From Brachionus manjavacas (lineage: Eukaryota; Rotifera; Eurotatoria; Ploima; Brachionidae): a DNA stretch of 64,000 bases. Under the pieces are notes generated by a model that saw only the letters and a program-made list of their open reading frames with translations, made no database searches and was not told the DNA's origin. Positions 1 to 10,531 of this stretch are shown here, one piece after another (position 1 is the first letter of the stretch; every line of letters starts with the position of its first letter). The translations under genes and the position numbers were made by a program. The stretch is from assembly GCA_019054805.1 (NCBI GenBank), contig JAHQIY010000001.1:8880501-8944500 (forward strand). The letters run 5' to 3'.

Positions 1-1139
1 TTATAAATTTATAAAAATTCAATTTCAGGGACTAAATTTGGGTGGTACTTAGATTGTATCAGCTGGTACATTTTGTAGAACAATTTTGAGACTCATAGTA
101 AAAAAGTTATTTCAATTTGAAATTTTTATTGAAACTAAATGTTCCGAAATGCACAATGCCACCATTACAGAGATTGGAAACTTTGTGACTCAATACAGGC
201 ATGATATTTTTATATTTTTGGGATAATTTAAAATATTTAAAAATTAAATTTACCTTCTTTGTTATCTGCCTTTGTTCTCTGCGTGACAAAGCATCAATTT
301 TATTTTTTATTTGACTAAAAGAATAAAAAATCTTTGCAATCAGTCTCCTAGAAAAGGTTTTTTCTTGTGAAACGCTTTACTTTGCGTTTGTTTATTTGTG
401 TGCAAGCAGTAAGAGGTCTTCTGGGTAATTTTCTGGATAAATTTTAGCGTTCTCATTAAAATTCTTGATCAATCTAGGGATTTTTCTGATATACACTCTG
501 CCACAAAGGATTGGCTAATTATTCAAAATTGTATTTTGAAAGTGATAAATTACTATCTTTTTATATTTTGTTTTTTAGAAAGACTAATTTTGCTATTTAA
601 TTTAATTTAATTAGAAAATAATTATCATTAAATTCAGTAGTTAAATGTTTATTTTGAAATGTGAAAATTTCAAGTTGATATAACGCATTTACTCGATATT
701 AGAGCCTTAAATTGCAATTTTTTTTGAAAAGTTTTTTCCCTTCTAAAGTTACATGTTACTAGTGCCTACAAAATAAATAAAATTAAAAATTAAGATAATT
801 AAATTTATTTAAAAGAAAAACAGGAATAGTTTGGATCTTTTTTTTAATCCACAGCACTACGTTTAATGGTAAAGTAAATATTCGTAGGTTTAGGGGCGCT
901 GAACCGGCCGAAAGAATTTTAAAAAAAATTTATAAGTCTAAATCAAGTAAAATTGATTAAAACTAAAGAAAAAAATGAAAAAATCTTTTGTTCGATAAAA
1001 TTTTATACAATACTAAATAACTGATAGAAAACTGTCAATTGTGAACAATTTTTCCAAGACTAAGGCAGTTGCTTTTTTTTTCTTTATTTTTCTTTTGATT
1101 ATTTTCATCGTTTTTTTGTGACTGCGTGATCTTTTCAAA
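1..1139. other. Intergenic, with a possible decayed coding stretch
   Basis: AT-rich sequence without a convincing intact gene. On the minus strand between about 530 and 120 the translation reads like eroded protein: a segment with KIPRLIKNFNENAKIYPE near 430-510 and a later one ending in NGGIVHFGTFSFNK near 130-180, interrupted by stops and a possible intron starting GTAAATTT. I do not recognise the family; an old transposase is one possibility. No promoter or RNA gene is visible. Confidence 0.3.
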
Positions 1140-2080
1140 TGACTGGAAGGAGTTTCACAAATAAATGTATCACAAATTTTCAAAAAGGGAAGTAGGACAA
1201 ATGTTGATAATTATCGGCCAGTCTCGCTCACTTAAATCCCTTTTTAAAGATTTTAGCAAAACAAATAATTTTTTATTTAGAGGATAGCTAAACCTTTTTT
1301 AAAGAGTTTCAGGTCTGGTTACTCATTTCAAAAAGCATTTCATAAGTTCATTTCATAATCGAATAAAGCATAATTTAACTTCCCTATCTTTGTTTATCGA
1401 TTTCAGGAAGGTCTTGGACCTAACTGACCCATCACTCCTTCCTTCACAACTCTTTCTTTATGGCTTCTATAATAATTATCTGAGACTAAAAAAATTTTTT
1501 TTTGAAACAGATCGCAAACACTTTAAATAAAAACATTATCAAAAATAAAAAAATAAAAAAAATTCTTGGCCCCTATTTATTTATTATCTTTAAAAATGAT
1601 CTACTTTTTAGAATTATTAAAGCCTTTATTGAGCTTTTTGTAGATGACAAGACTCTTACTAAAGCTGAAGAGAAGCTCGATTAAGATTTCTTAAAAAATT
1701 TGAATGTTTGATAGAGGATTTGAATTTTGGGTGCCATTACAACAAAGTTGGTATTGATTAGAGTAAAAATAATTCATGTTTTTACCCAAAGAAAAATTGA
1801 GATCTCTGACTTTTTAATCATAAAAGGCCTGAAAAAATTAGACAATTTGTCGTTAGATAGTTTAAATTAATGAGTTTTACCATTGATAAAAATTAAATTT
1901 TATGAATGTTATAATATCATATTTTATGTCTCGAAAACTTGCATTAATGTAAATTAAAAACTCTTTTCATTAAAGAGACTTTTCTACCTCTATACTACGG
2001 TAAAATTTTTAATTTTTAATTATTCACTTGGTTATGTGATAGATTAGTACTCAAAATCAGTACTTTTAAACTAGCGATAT
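1140..2080 (+). mobile_element. Decayed non-LTR retrotransposon (LINE), reverse transcriptase region
   Basis: Translation in shifting frames recovers the order of a LINE reverse transcriptase: a DNYRPVSL-like block near 1205-1225, FIDFRKAFDL-like near 1395-1420, a YGFYNNYLR stretch near 1460-1490, GPxLFIIFxNDL near 1567-1600, and ELFVDDKTLTKAEEKLD (the YADD-box region, here FVDD) ending at about 1683. Further fragments of the thumb/C-terminal region run to about 2060. Many frameshifts and stops show it is long dead. The motifs fit the CR1/L2/Jockey group, but I cannot assign a clade. It is unlikely to be expressed. Confidence 0.75.
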
Positions 2081-3246
2081 TCAACAAAATCATCCAGTCA
2101 CAAAGAAGACGATGATTAATCGATTAAAATTGATAAATGAATTATTAATGAGTTTGAACCATTTCATCTAAATTCATCGATGAAAATTACTATTTTTCAT
2201 CGAGAATAATCGATGAAAAAAAATATTAATTCATCAAAATTTATTTAATTGCTAAATAATATATTTTAATTTTTAAATAATTTTAAAGATAATAATATAC
2301 AAAAATTTAATTAAAAAAGGTTTATTTTCTAGTTTTTTTTTTTTTAAATTGATCGAAATTACAACAATCCCAATTCATATTTAAGACGAACATCAATTCT
2401 CAATAGAAAGACTTTTTTTTTTTATTGTCTAAGTTTTTTATTTATTTTAAAATTATCTAATATTCCTATAACCAGATTAAAAGTAGCTTGAGTAAATTTG
2501 GAATCAAAGAATATTGCAAGCAATTCAAATATAAATAAAACGTTTTTTGTTAAGGTCAGATACAATGAAAAAACAATATAAATATTTTTTATTTTGTTTA
2601 ATTTGTGTAAAAAATAATCTTTATCTTTTATAAAAATTAAAAAAAAAAAAATTTAATTTATTAGAGATAATTCTAGAAAAGAAGTGTCTTATTAACTGAA
2701 ATAGATTCGATTGATCTTTCGTTTTTTTTCAAAGGGTTGAGTGACATTTTCGTCGGTATGCCAGCATCTACTACTTCTTGAATATGAAAACAAAATTGAC
2801 CCGAGAATTTTTTGTTGAAAAAAATTTAAAACCAAAATTAAGACAATTTGTGCAGCTCTAATTAACGAGCAAAATTAAATTCTTTACCAATCTGATTTTC
2901 GCGATTTATACTAATATTATACTTTGACAGATGATAATTAATATTTTGGAAATAAAACTAGATTGATTCTACAATTGAAAAACAAAATTTACATAATAAT
3001 GAGATATTTTTAATTTTTCAAAGTAGACCTATCTATCAAATGAATTCAAAGTTAATTGAAAAACTAATTAATACAAAATAAAAAATATTATCTTTCTTTT
3101 TAGATGTTTATTAACAGACTGTTTAAGCCATAAGCTTAGATTTTAATTGAAATTTTGTATATGTTAACACATTTTAGACAAAATTTAATTTAAAAAAATT
3201 ATTACAATTTTTTTTCGACAGCATTAAGAAAAAAACTTAAAATAAA
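2081..3246. other. AT-rich intergenic region upstream of CRAMP1
   Basis: No gene seen. A cluster of short ATCGATGAAAA / TTTTCATCGA repeats lies at about 2175-2225. Just before the CRAMP1 start, a T-rich tract followed by CGACAG (about 3208-3222) looks like a 3' splice site, which could be a 5'-UTR intron or a spliced-leader acceptor. Confidence 0.4.
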
Positions 3247-6200
3247 ATGGAAAAAGAAAATAATCAGATCGAATTGATAAAAAACAAAAGTGAAGAAACA
3301 GAGGTTGGTGCTGCCAAAACTTGTAATTTATCAAATGATGAATTTAACTCAAAAAAAAAATACAAAAAACGCGAGCGTAGTCCCAGTACTCCAATATGGA
3401 ATCAAATTGAAACGCGTTGCCAAAATAATTTGATAAACGATAAAAATTCAAATTTACAAATAAACAATAATTCTTCCACTTTGAGCACAAGTAATCTAAA
3501 TACTAATCAGCCGCTAAAAAAGGAAAAACAAAAACCAGAATCTTGGAACAAAATAGAACAGCAAATATTTTTCAATGCTCTTAGACAAGTATTTTCAATA
3601 ATTTAATAATACAACACAAACTTTATTTGACTTTTTTTTGTTCAGAATGGCAAAAATTTTGAATCAATTACCCAGTGTTTTAATGCCAGACAAAAAAAAT
3701 ATAAAATTAATGATGGTGCGGGAGTTCAACGGAGCAAAGAACAAATAAGACATTTTTATTACAGAACATGGCACAAGATTATTAAATATATTTCACTTCC
3801 TGTAGTGAATCAAGAGAGTTGCGAAAATGGAAATGATACTTCAAATTATTTAAATGGAAAAATTGTGATCAGTGCTTCCAACTGCTCAATTAGAGATATG
3901 CAAGTCAAATGTTTGATTGCCTACAATGCGCTAATGAACAAATCATATCGTTAGTTAATTCAAGATTTTTTTCGATTTTTTTTTGTTTCAAATCAATAAA
4001 ATTTAGAAAAATTTATTTTTATTTAAGGTTGGAATAAAAAAACTGCTATTAAATTGGTAGAGCTTATTAATCATGGATGGACCACAGTGAGAGAAAAAGG
4101 AAAAATAACTCGTCTGAGAATGCCTATTTGCAAAGTTACTGGAAAACCGATAAGTAAAAAAATAAAATTATTAAATTTATAAATGATTAATTAATAAATA
4201 ATTTTATTTAGTTCTCAAAAATAATATCGAATTTTTTCTTACTTTTTATAAGTATTTTAATCTAATATTAGAAAATCTAATTTTCGAATAAATTTTTGTT
4301 TAAAAAAAATTTAATACTTATAGCTTGTTATTAACTATTTAGTAAAATTTTTCCTTTAAGACTCAGTTTTAAGCGTTAATGACATTTTAATTAACTAAAG
4401 ATACCTTATTTTTTTTTTTTACATATAATTTAAAAATTTTTAATGACATTTTTCACAAAATTTTTATTTTGGATTAAAATTACTATTAACAGTTAGTACT
4501 TATAATTAAAAAAAAAAGCTCACTAATTTTTCAGAAGTATTGTTAAAAGATTAAAAAATAGACAAATCTTTTGGTATTTAAGACTCCGGAGGTATTCATA
4601 TTGACAGCTAGATGAAAAAAAAATTACCCTGCTCAACAAAAAATAAATGATTAAATATTAAATAGATTAGAAGTCATAATATCAAGAAACATATGTTTAT
4701 AACACATATTCTTTTAACAGCATTTTGAATATCCAAGACAAATTAGGTATCTAATCTATGACTTTAAATTAAGTTATAAATATACAGTAACGAGATTAAT
4801 TACTATTAAGTAATCAATGATAGTTGATCACCCACTAACAATTAAATAATATTTTTTTTTGTTTTCCACTTGGTATTTTACCAAGATCTTTAAATGTTAA
4901 TATCTTGATATCATTTGATCCTCAAGTTTACCTAAAATTTGAGAATTTAAAAAAAATTAAGTCTTACAATTTTTTTTTAATTTCCAAAAATTGATAATCC
5001 TCCAAATTACTTTTTAAAGATTCTGAATTTTACAAACTAATAATTAATAGCTAATTTTTTATCATAGACAAAACAAATCCGAATATTTATTTTAATTTTA
5101 GCCTAAAAAAATGTGAGATTTTATTTGTTTTTGCAAAATCTTATTAAAATAATTAAACGATAACCTCTGGTAACTCGTAGGTGACCAAGAAATCATTCGG
5201 GAATTCGATAAAAGTTTTCTTTACTTATTTAAGCTGAACAGTGACGGAGCGATTCTTATAGCATTTTTGATTTTATTCTATTTTAAAAATTATAAATAAA
5301 TAAATTAAACTTATTTAAATTAATTTTTTTTAAGATGATATTGAACAAACTGGACCAACCGCAGCCAATTCAGTGCCCAGTGTTTTGGGTGTTTTCCTAG
5401 AACCAAACAGTGAATCAGCTTTTTGTCGAGTTCACAAATTAGCCCAAAATCCATTTCTGAACATAGAGGTAAACTCTTCACAAACAATAAAATTTCTGAT
5501 CGAATTCCTTGAGAATAAGTGGAAAAACCGGCGGAATCAGTTTGTAAGTTAAAATAAATTTAAACTTATTCTAAAATCTGAGCAAAAAAAAAGATAGAAA
5601 AATTTCGAATAGAAAGTCAATCAAAAAATTCCAAGTCTAGCATTCAAGAAATAAATTCAATGACCGATTCAGATGACAACGATGCAAAGCCGAAAAACAA
5701 AAATACTTTTAATGAACGAAACCAAAATACAACTTTTTTAGAAAATTTGGTCATTTATCCTCAAGACTTTTATCCTCATCTTTCGTCAGAATCACCTGTC
5801 GAAACTGGAACTAAGTCATCACAATCAAATGAACCCAAGGTTTCCACTGCATCGAGCCCTAATCAAATATTGAGTAAGATTAAATAATGAGAAATAAAAA
5901 AGTAATCTAAGAAAAATAATTTTTTCAAAAGATGATGATCCCATGGTAATAGATGAATGTGCCATTGACCAGGAAAAATTTTTAGCCTCTAAAAAAAACC
6001 ATGATAAAGCAGACAAAGAATGTGGCAAAAAATCTGATTTTGATCTAAACATCGACCAAATAAAATCTGGTTTTACTTCCAAAAACTGTTTAGCTCTAAA
6101 TGGAAAAGAAAAAAAAGACCTTACTTTTTCTCAATTATATTTAGCTCTAAATAAACCTAATACTCTTAAGTTTAAATATGACTGGATCCTAGATAAAGAA

Positions 6201-7687
6201 GACTCTGACAAAACTCATTCAAATAATTTAAGTTCGCATGCACCCTCGCCTTCAACTTTAATGAATAAACAAAACATTCAGCAAAGGTTCTACATTGATA
6301 CATTGGCGAGTGTAGCCGCTTCATTTCTGAAAGAAAATGCCAAAAACAAAGAAACTAATCAAACAAAAGCATCTCACGAGACAAAAAATCAATCATCTAG
6401 TCAAATCTTCAAGTCTCCCACACAACCAATTAATGCTTCTTCGCCTTCAATAGCTGTCATTCAACCGAACAACTCCCTAAAGCAAACTATAGCTGTGCCG
6501 ATCGAAAATGTTCTTCAGACACTGAACGAGCAGCAAGCAAATAAGACCAGAAAGTTGCTGGCAGATTTGCCAAAAAGACGGTCTAGACAACGAAAACCAA
6601 TAATGGTTGTTAACTCGAGTCATTCTCAGCGACCAATGCTTCCAAAGATAAATTTGAATCAAATAGCTAATGAAGCCGAAGGTCCTGGGCAGCAAAATAT
6701 TGTTTTTTCCGGCCCAATGGCAGCCATTGCTAGACAAATTGTTAATAGTTCGGATGATTTGAATGATCAGCACAAGCAAACGTCGAGTCCCAGAGCTTTC
6801 AATGAAGAGCCTAACCAAAACGCTCAGTCCAGTCTCATAGCTTCTTCATTGCAGCAAAATTACTCTAATTTAATTCCAAGAATTTTAAACAATTTAATTG
6901 ATAGTCAGGCTGATGAGTGTCAAGATGACCAAGAACAAAGTCAAGAAATTGGTTCACCACAAAATTTAACAAACATGTCTTTGCTTGAATTGAGCATCAA
7001 TAATGCTGACTCTTTGTTTGGCTCTTCGGTAATTAGACTTAAAGATCAACACGAAAATAAAGATATGGACAAAGTTATGGAATCGGATAACTCGTCCAAA
7101 TCTAAGGATAATGTTCAGACAAATTTAGATGAAATGAGTAATATAAGCAGCATTTTAAACTCGATTGTGTCGCAGCAGACACCGAGTAAGAATTTAAAAT
7201 TGAAATAAAATTTGAAATTCTAAATTATTTTTGTTAGCTTCGGAAGCATCTAATAATTTAAATCGATTAAATACAAACAATCCCTCTTTTAGTGATTATA
7301 ACAACAGAAAATCAGATATTGTAGTCGAATGGACCGATTCTGTAATTTTTGATTTTTTAATTAATTTTTAAATTTCTATAAACTAAAAATGTTAGATGAA
7401 TGATGTGTCGCTAAGCGGCTGTTTTTTTTCGGACTTACAAGCAACCGAAAATAGAGATACGAAAAAAACAATCATTAGCGAAGCATCAAGAGACTCATTT
7501 TTCTTTAATGTAAGTGTGTTAAAAATATAAAAATTTAAATTTATTCAAGTAAAATTTTTATTTTTTAAAGATGGACAGCATGATGGAAATTTTACCAAAC
7601 GCAGCTAACCGGTTTGATGAGTCATCTTTGTTGAACAATTCAATGAATACAATCGATAATGTAGTCGGAAAAAATTTATCCAAATAG
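3247..7687 (+). CDS. CRAMP1: CRAMP1-like (Cramped) chromatin protein, 9 exons
   Basis: Nuclear SANT/Myb-type protein; in animals the Cramped/CRAMP1 family is linked to Polycomb and to transcription of linker histone genes. Exons: 3247-3588, 3646-3949, 4028-4153, 5335-5543, 5594-5873, 5932-7185, 7238-7341, 7396-7509, 7571-7687, with all phases matching and giving 949 residues. Family hallmarks are the SANT-like stretch SWNKIEQQIFFNALRQ joined to NGKNFESITQCFN (about residues 98-130), then QIRHFYYRTWHKIIKY, then WNKKTAIKLVELINHGWTTVREKGKI. Exon 4 carries the later conserved block with FLEPNSESAFCRVHKLAQNPF and FLENKW. The C-terminal half is Ser/Asn/Gln-rich and poorly conserved. The start is the first ATG after a splice-acceptor-like tract. 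Intron 3 is unusually long (1181 bp). Confidence 0.9.
4154..5334. other. Long intron 3 of CRAMP1
   Basis: This intron is 1.18 kb, against 45-80 bp for the other introns of the gene. It is AT-rich throughout. I could not define transposon ends, coding remnants or RNA genes in it. Confidence 0.5.
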
Positions 7688-8734
7688 AATTCTAAATCTA
7701 ATATTTAGTTGCTAATGCTTAATTTTCTTAAGTTATAGCTGGCAAGAATTATGTTAAAAGTAAAAAATCTTTTTTAAAAAATATTTTCATTCTGTTATTT
7801 TGGATTTTATTTCCGCTTAAAAATTTTTTTTAAATTTTTGTTCTCTTTGATTTGTGCCTATAAATTCTTATCATCTTAGAAGTAATTGTAAATTTGTATT
7901 TGATAAATATTTCATTTTTTTTCTTTCGTTGTTTTACTTAGATTTTGAAAAAAATAATTTTAAATAAATTCTTTTAAACAATTTATATTATTTCACTCGA
8001 ACTAATTTATTATTCATCTTTTTTTCAAATATTAAAATTTTTTTTATATCAATATTTAGATAAAAAATATCGTGCAATAAACTAAGATTAAAAATATTCT
8101 TCAAAATCCCTGTGGAGCATAAGGCATTCATGCACCTACTCTATTCTATCCTAACCATCTATTTAAAATGTCCTTCTCCAGATCATCTTTGGTCTTTCTC
8201 AATTTCTCTTCCCTTGCTTGAATCGCATCTGATCCTGCTTCTTTCCTACTATTTAAGATTTAGACATCCATCAAAATTTCCAATTCCATTTCATTTTACA
8301 TCTTTATTTTTGCTGCTGTACTCTCTTTATCCATTCAGTTTATGAACGTAGTAATTTTTTCATGAGTTTAATTGCTAATCTATTCTCTCCTTGATCCACT
8401 CAGATATGCAAGTGTGGCATCAGCTGCTTAGGAATGTGTCTTTGATGACATTTTTTCTCCTGCAAATACCCTATCTTAGTTGGAAGATAAACTATTTGTC
8501 AATGTCAATTTTTAGAATAAAAAACAGCATACAATTAAGCTGGCTAATTGTTCAAGATTAATTACTAAAATTCGATGGGATATATATTAAATTACCATTA
8601 TATAAGAGCGCTGAAAATATTTTGAAAATGTGATTTTGAATATTAAAATTAAAAAATTATATTTAATGCAAACATAATTTTTGGATGTGTCTGCATCAAT
8701 AAATGTAGTTCTTCCCAATTTCTTAAGCATTTTT

Positions 8735-8838
8735 TTTCACCTTTTCTTCCATTTCCTCTCATTTTATTCTGCTTTTCATCTGAATTGGTTTCCAAATCTG
8801 AAGGAGATTCGTTTTCACCTTTTCTTCCATTCTTTTTG
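8735..8838 (-). repeat. Orphan inverted copy of the 96-bp coding repeat
   Basis: On the minus strand this reads KNGRKGENESPSDLETNSD followed by EKQNKMRGNGRKGE, nearly the same as one repeat unit of the secreted protein encoded at 10532-12025, and also close at DNA level. The flanking sequence shows no signal peptide or promoter, and the frame runs on into unrelated sequence. It is a dispersed fragment, not a gene, about 1.9 kb from the array and in opposite orientation. Confidence 0.85.
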
Positions 8839-9617
8839 AATTGATTGAAAAGCAATTTTGTATTTCAAAAAAAATCTTAGTTAAATCTTTAAAATATGCT
8901 CAATAATCTTAAAAAATTCAAAAAGAAAAGCTGATTAAGAAGTTTTGAAACATTTGAACCAAGTTTTTTTAAATTAGGAACAGAAAAATGGTCTTAAAAT
9001 TCTGTCCCGACAAGTTTTTTCTGCTAAAATGATAACTTAAGAACCAGTATCAGCTTATCTTACCTTTTCAATTTTAATATCATCCCGTATTTTTTTATCT
9101 CCTAAAAAAAATAAGAATATCATCCGTTTTTTTTTCAGAAATATAAAATAAGAAATTGTTAATTAAAAATATCAAAAAATGCCATTTTTATGACTTTTTA
9201 ACTTTTTTCAGTAAATCAAAAAATTAAAAAAGAAATTTCGAAAAAAAAATTAACCGATTTTTACGAAAAATTAGATATAAAGCCAATTTGAAATGGTAAA
9301 TTTGGAAAAATTCGGAAAATTTTGTTAAAAATTTGTTAAAAAAAATAAAAGTTCAATCAAATGTTTTTAATTAGATACTCATCTAGAATATCTCTATAAA
9401 TTATTAATATAACTTTTGAAATTAAATTTTAATTTTTTTTTGTTTAATTTTTTTACTGCAAATTTTGTTGAGCTTTTTGACGAAAATTTTGGAAAATTTA
9501 CGTAAAATTATTAACCTTAGTATCAAATTAGCATAATTTAAATACATTAGAAAAAATAATAGTTAGGATTACTTGAATATCTTTATTTTTTTAAGACAGG
9601 ATGAATTATTTTCAAAG

Positions 9618-9642
9618 AAGGTACCCGCTTTGCGCGTTGGTT
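9618..9642 (-). mobile_element. Possible Helitron 3' terminus fossil
   Basis: Read on the minus strand, CGCGCAAAGCGGGTACCTTC resembles the short GC-rich hairpin plus tail at Helitron 3' ends. It stands out strongly from the AT-rich surroundings. The final CTRR is not preserved, and no helicase lies next to it, so this is a weak call. Confidence 0.3.
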
Positions 9643-10402
9643 TACTTACCCCATTAAATACAAAATTGATTTCTTTTACTATTTAAATCTTGAGTTACTT
9701 TTACTATTTAAAAGGTGAAGAATCTTTTAAAAAGTAGTGATTATTTGGTCCTCTCAATTTTATAACTTGGTATCTTTTTAATGGTAAAAAACCTTAATTG
9801 ATAATCATCATATTAAGCAAAAACTATGATGGGTCATTTTGACCCGTAAGCTCCATATAAAAACAGTATTCAAAAATTTGGTCATTCAAGTTTTTTAATA
9901 AAAAAATATTTTATTTTTAGAGCCAGAAAGTCTTCCAGGTTTAGATTTTATTTGAGCTTCAGTTGCTGAAGTACCTCAAACAGCCTTTTTCGTAAGGTAT
10001 TGTATAAAATTGCTGGTTTAAATTCAGTTTGGAATATTAAGTTGGTCATTATGAACATGTTCATGATTGTGATGATGATTTTTTTCGAAAAAATTTACAT
10101 TTAAATTGTTACTGTTTTATTGAAGATATATTCTGGCCTCGCGCAAAGAAATTTATTTTAAGTTTATCCTTACATTTTAGTTATCTTCCATTCATCTTTT
10201 TAAGATAAAAATTATTATGTTTCAAAAACTAATCATTTAAAGTATTAAATATGATTTGAGAAATCCAAAACAAATTCGTAATCTTGATAATTAAAATTTT
10301 TAAATTAAATAATAAAAAGTACTTGAAAAATCAAAAAATTGCAATGTATTCATTTTTAATGCCAATTTTTCGTCAAAAAAAATGAACTAAAAAATTGGTT
10401 TC

Positions 10403-10500
10403 CTTATCTCTAGCCAATGAATAATGAATTCGGTATGAAATCAAGAGCAATAGTCTAGGGATTTAAAATTAATCAACCTTTTAATGCATTACTATATAAT
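10403..10500 (+). promoter_or_regulatory. Promoter module of secreted repeat gene A
   Basis: In order: CTTATCT (GATA-factor type, minus-strand AGATAAG) at 10403-10409, GCCAAT at 10413-10418, TTAATCAACCTTTT at 10469-10482 and a TATA-like CTATATAAT at 10492-10500, 31 bp before the start codon. The same elements in the same order and spacing precede the paralog at 16933 (GATA to TATA: about 90 versus 93 bp), which is the main evidence that they are functional. Confidence 0.65.
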
Positions 10501-10531
10501 AAAACATTAATTTTTCAAATACCTAAAAAAA

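Larger units (their letters stand above)
7688..10402. other. Intergenic region with decayed fragments
   Basis: No intact gene. Contents, listed separately where clear: a decayed coding-like stretch on the minus strand at about 8110-8290 (reading EAGSDAIQAREEKLRKTKDD before stops), an inverted orphan of the 96-bp repeat at 8735-8838, a Helitron-like terminus near 9618-9642, and a short palindrome at 9831-9845. The rest is AT-rich and uninformative. Confidence 0.5.

Noticed and set aside
5825-6818. Minus-strand open frames of 85 and 113 codons inside CRAMP1 exons
   Set aside because: Antisense shadows of confirmed exons, without conserved motifs.
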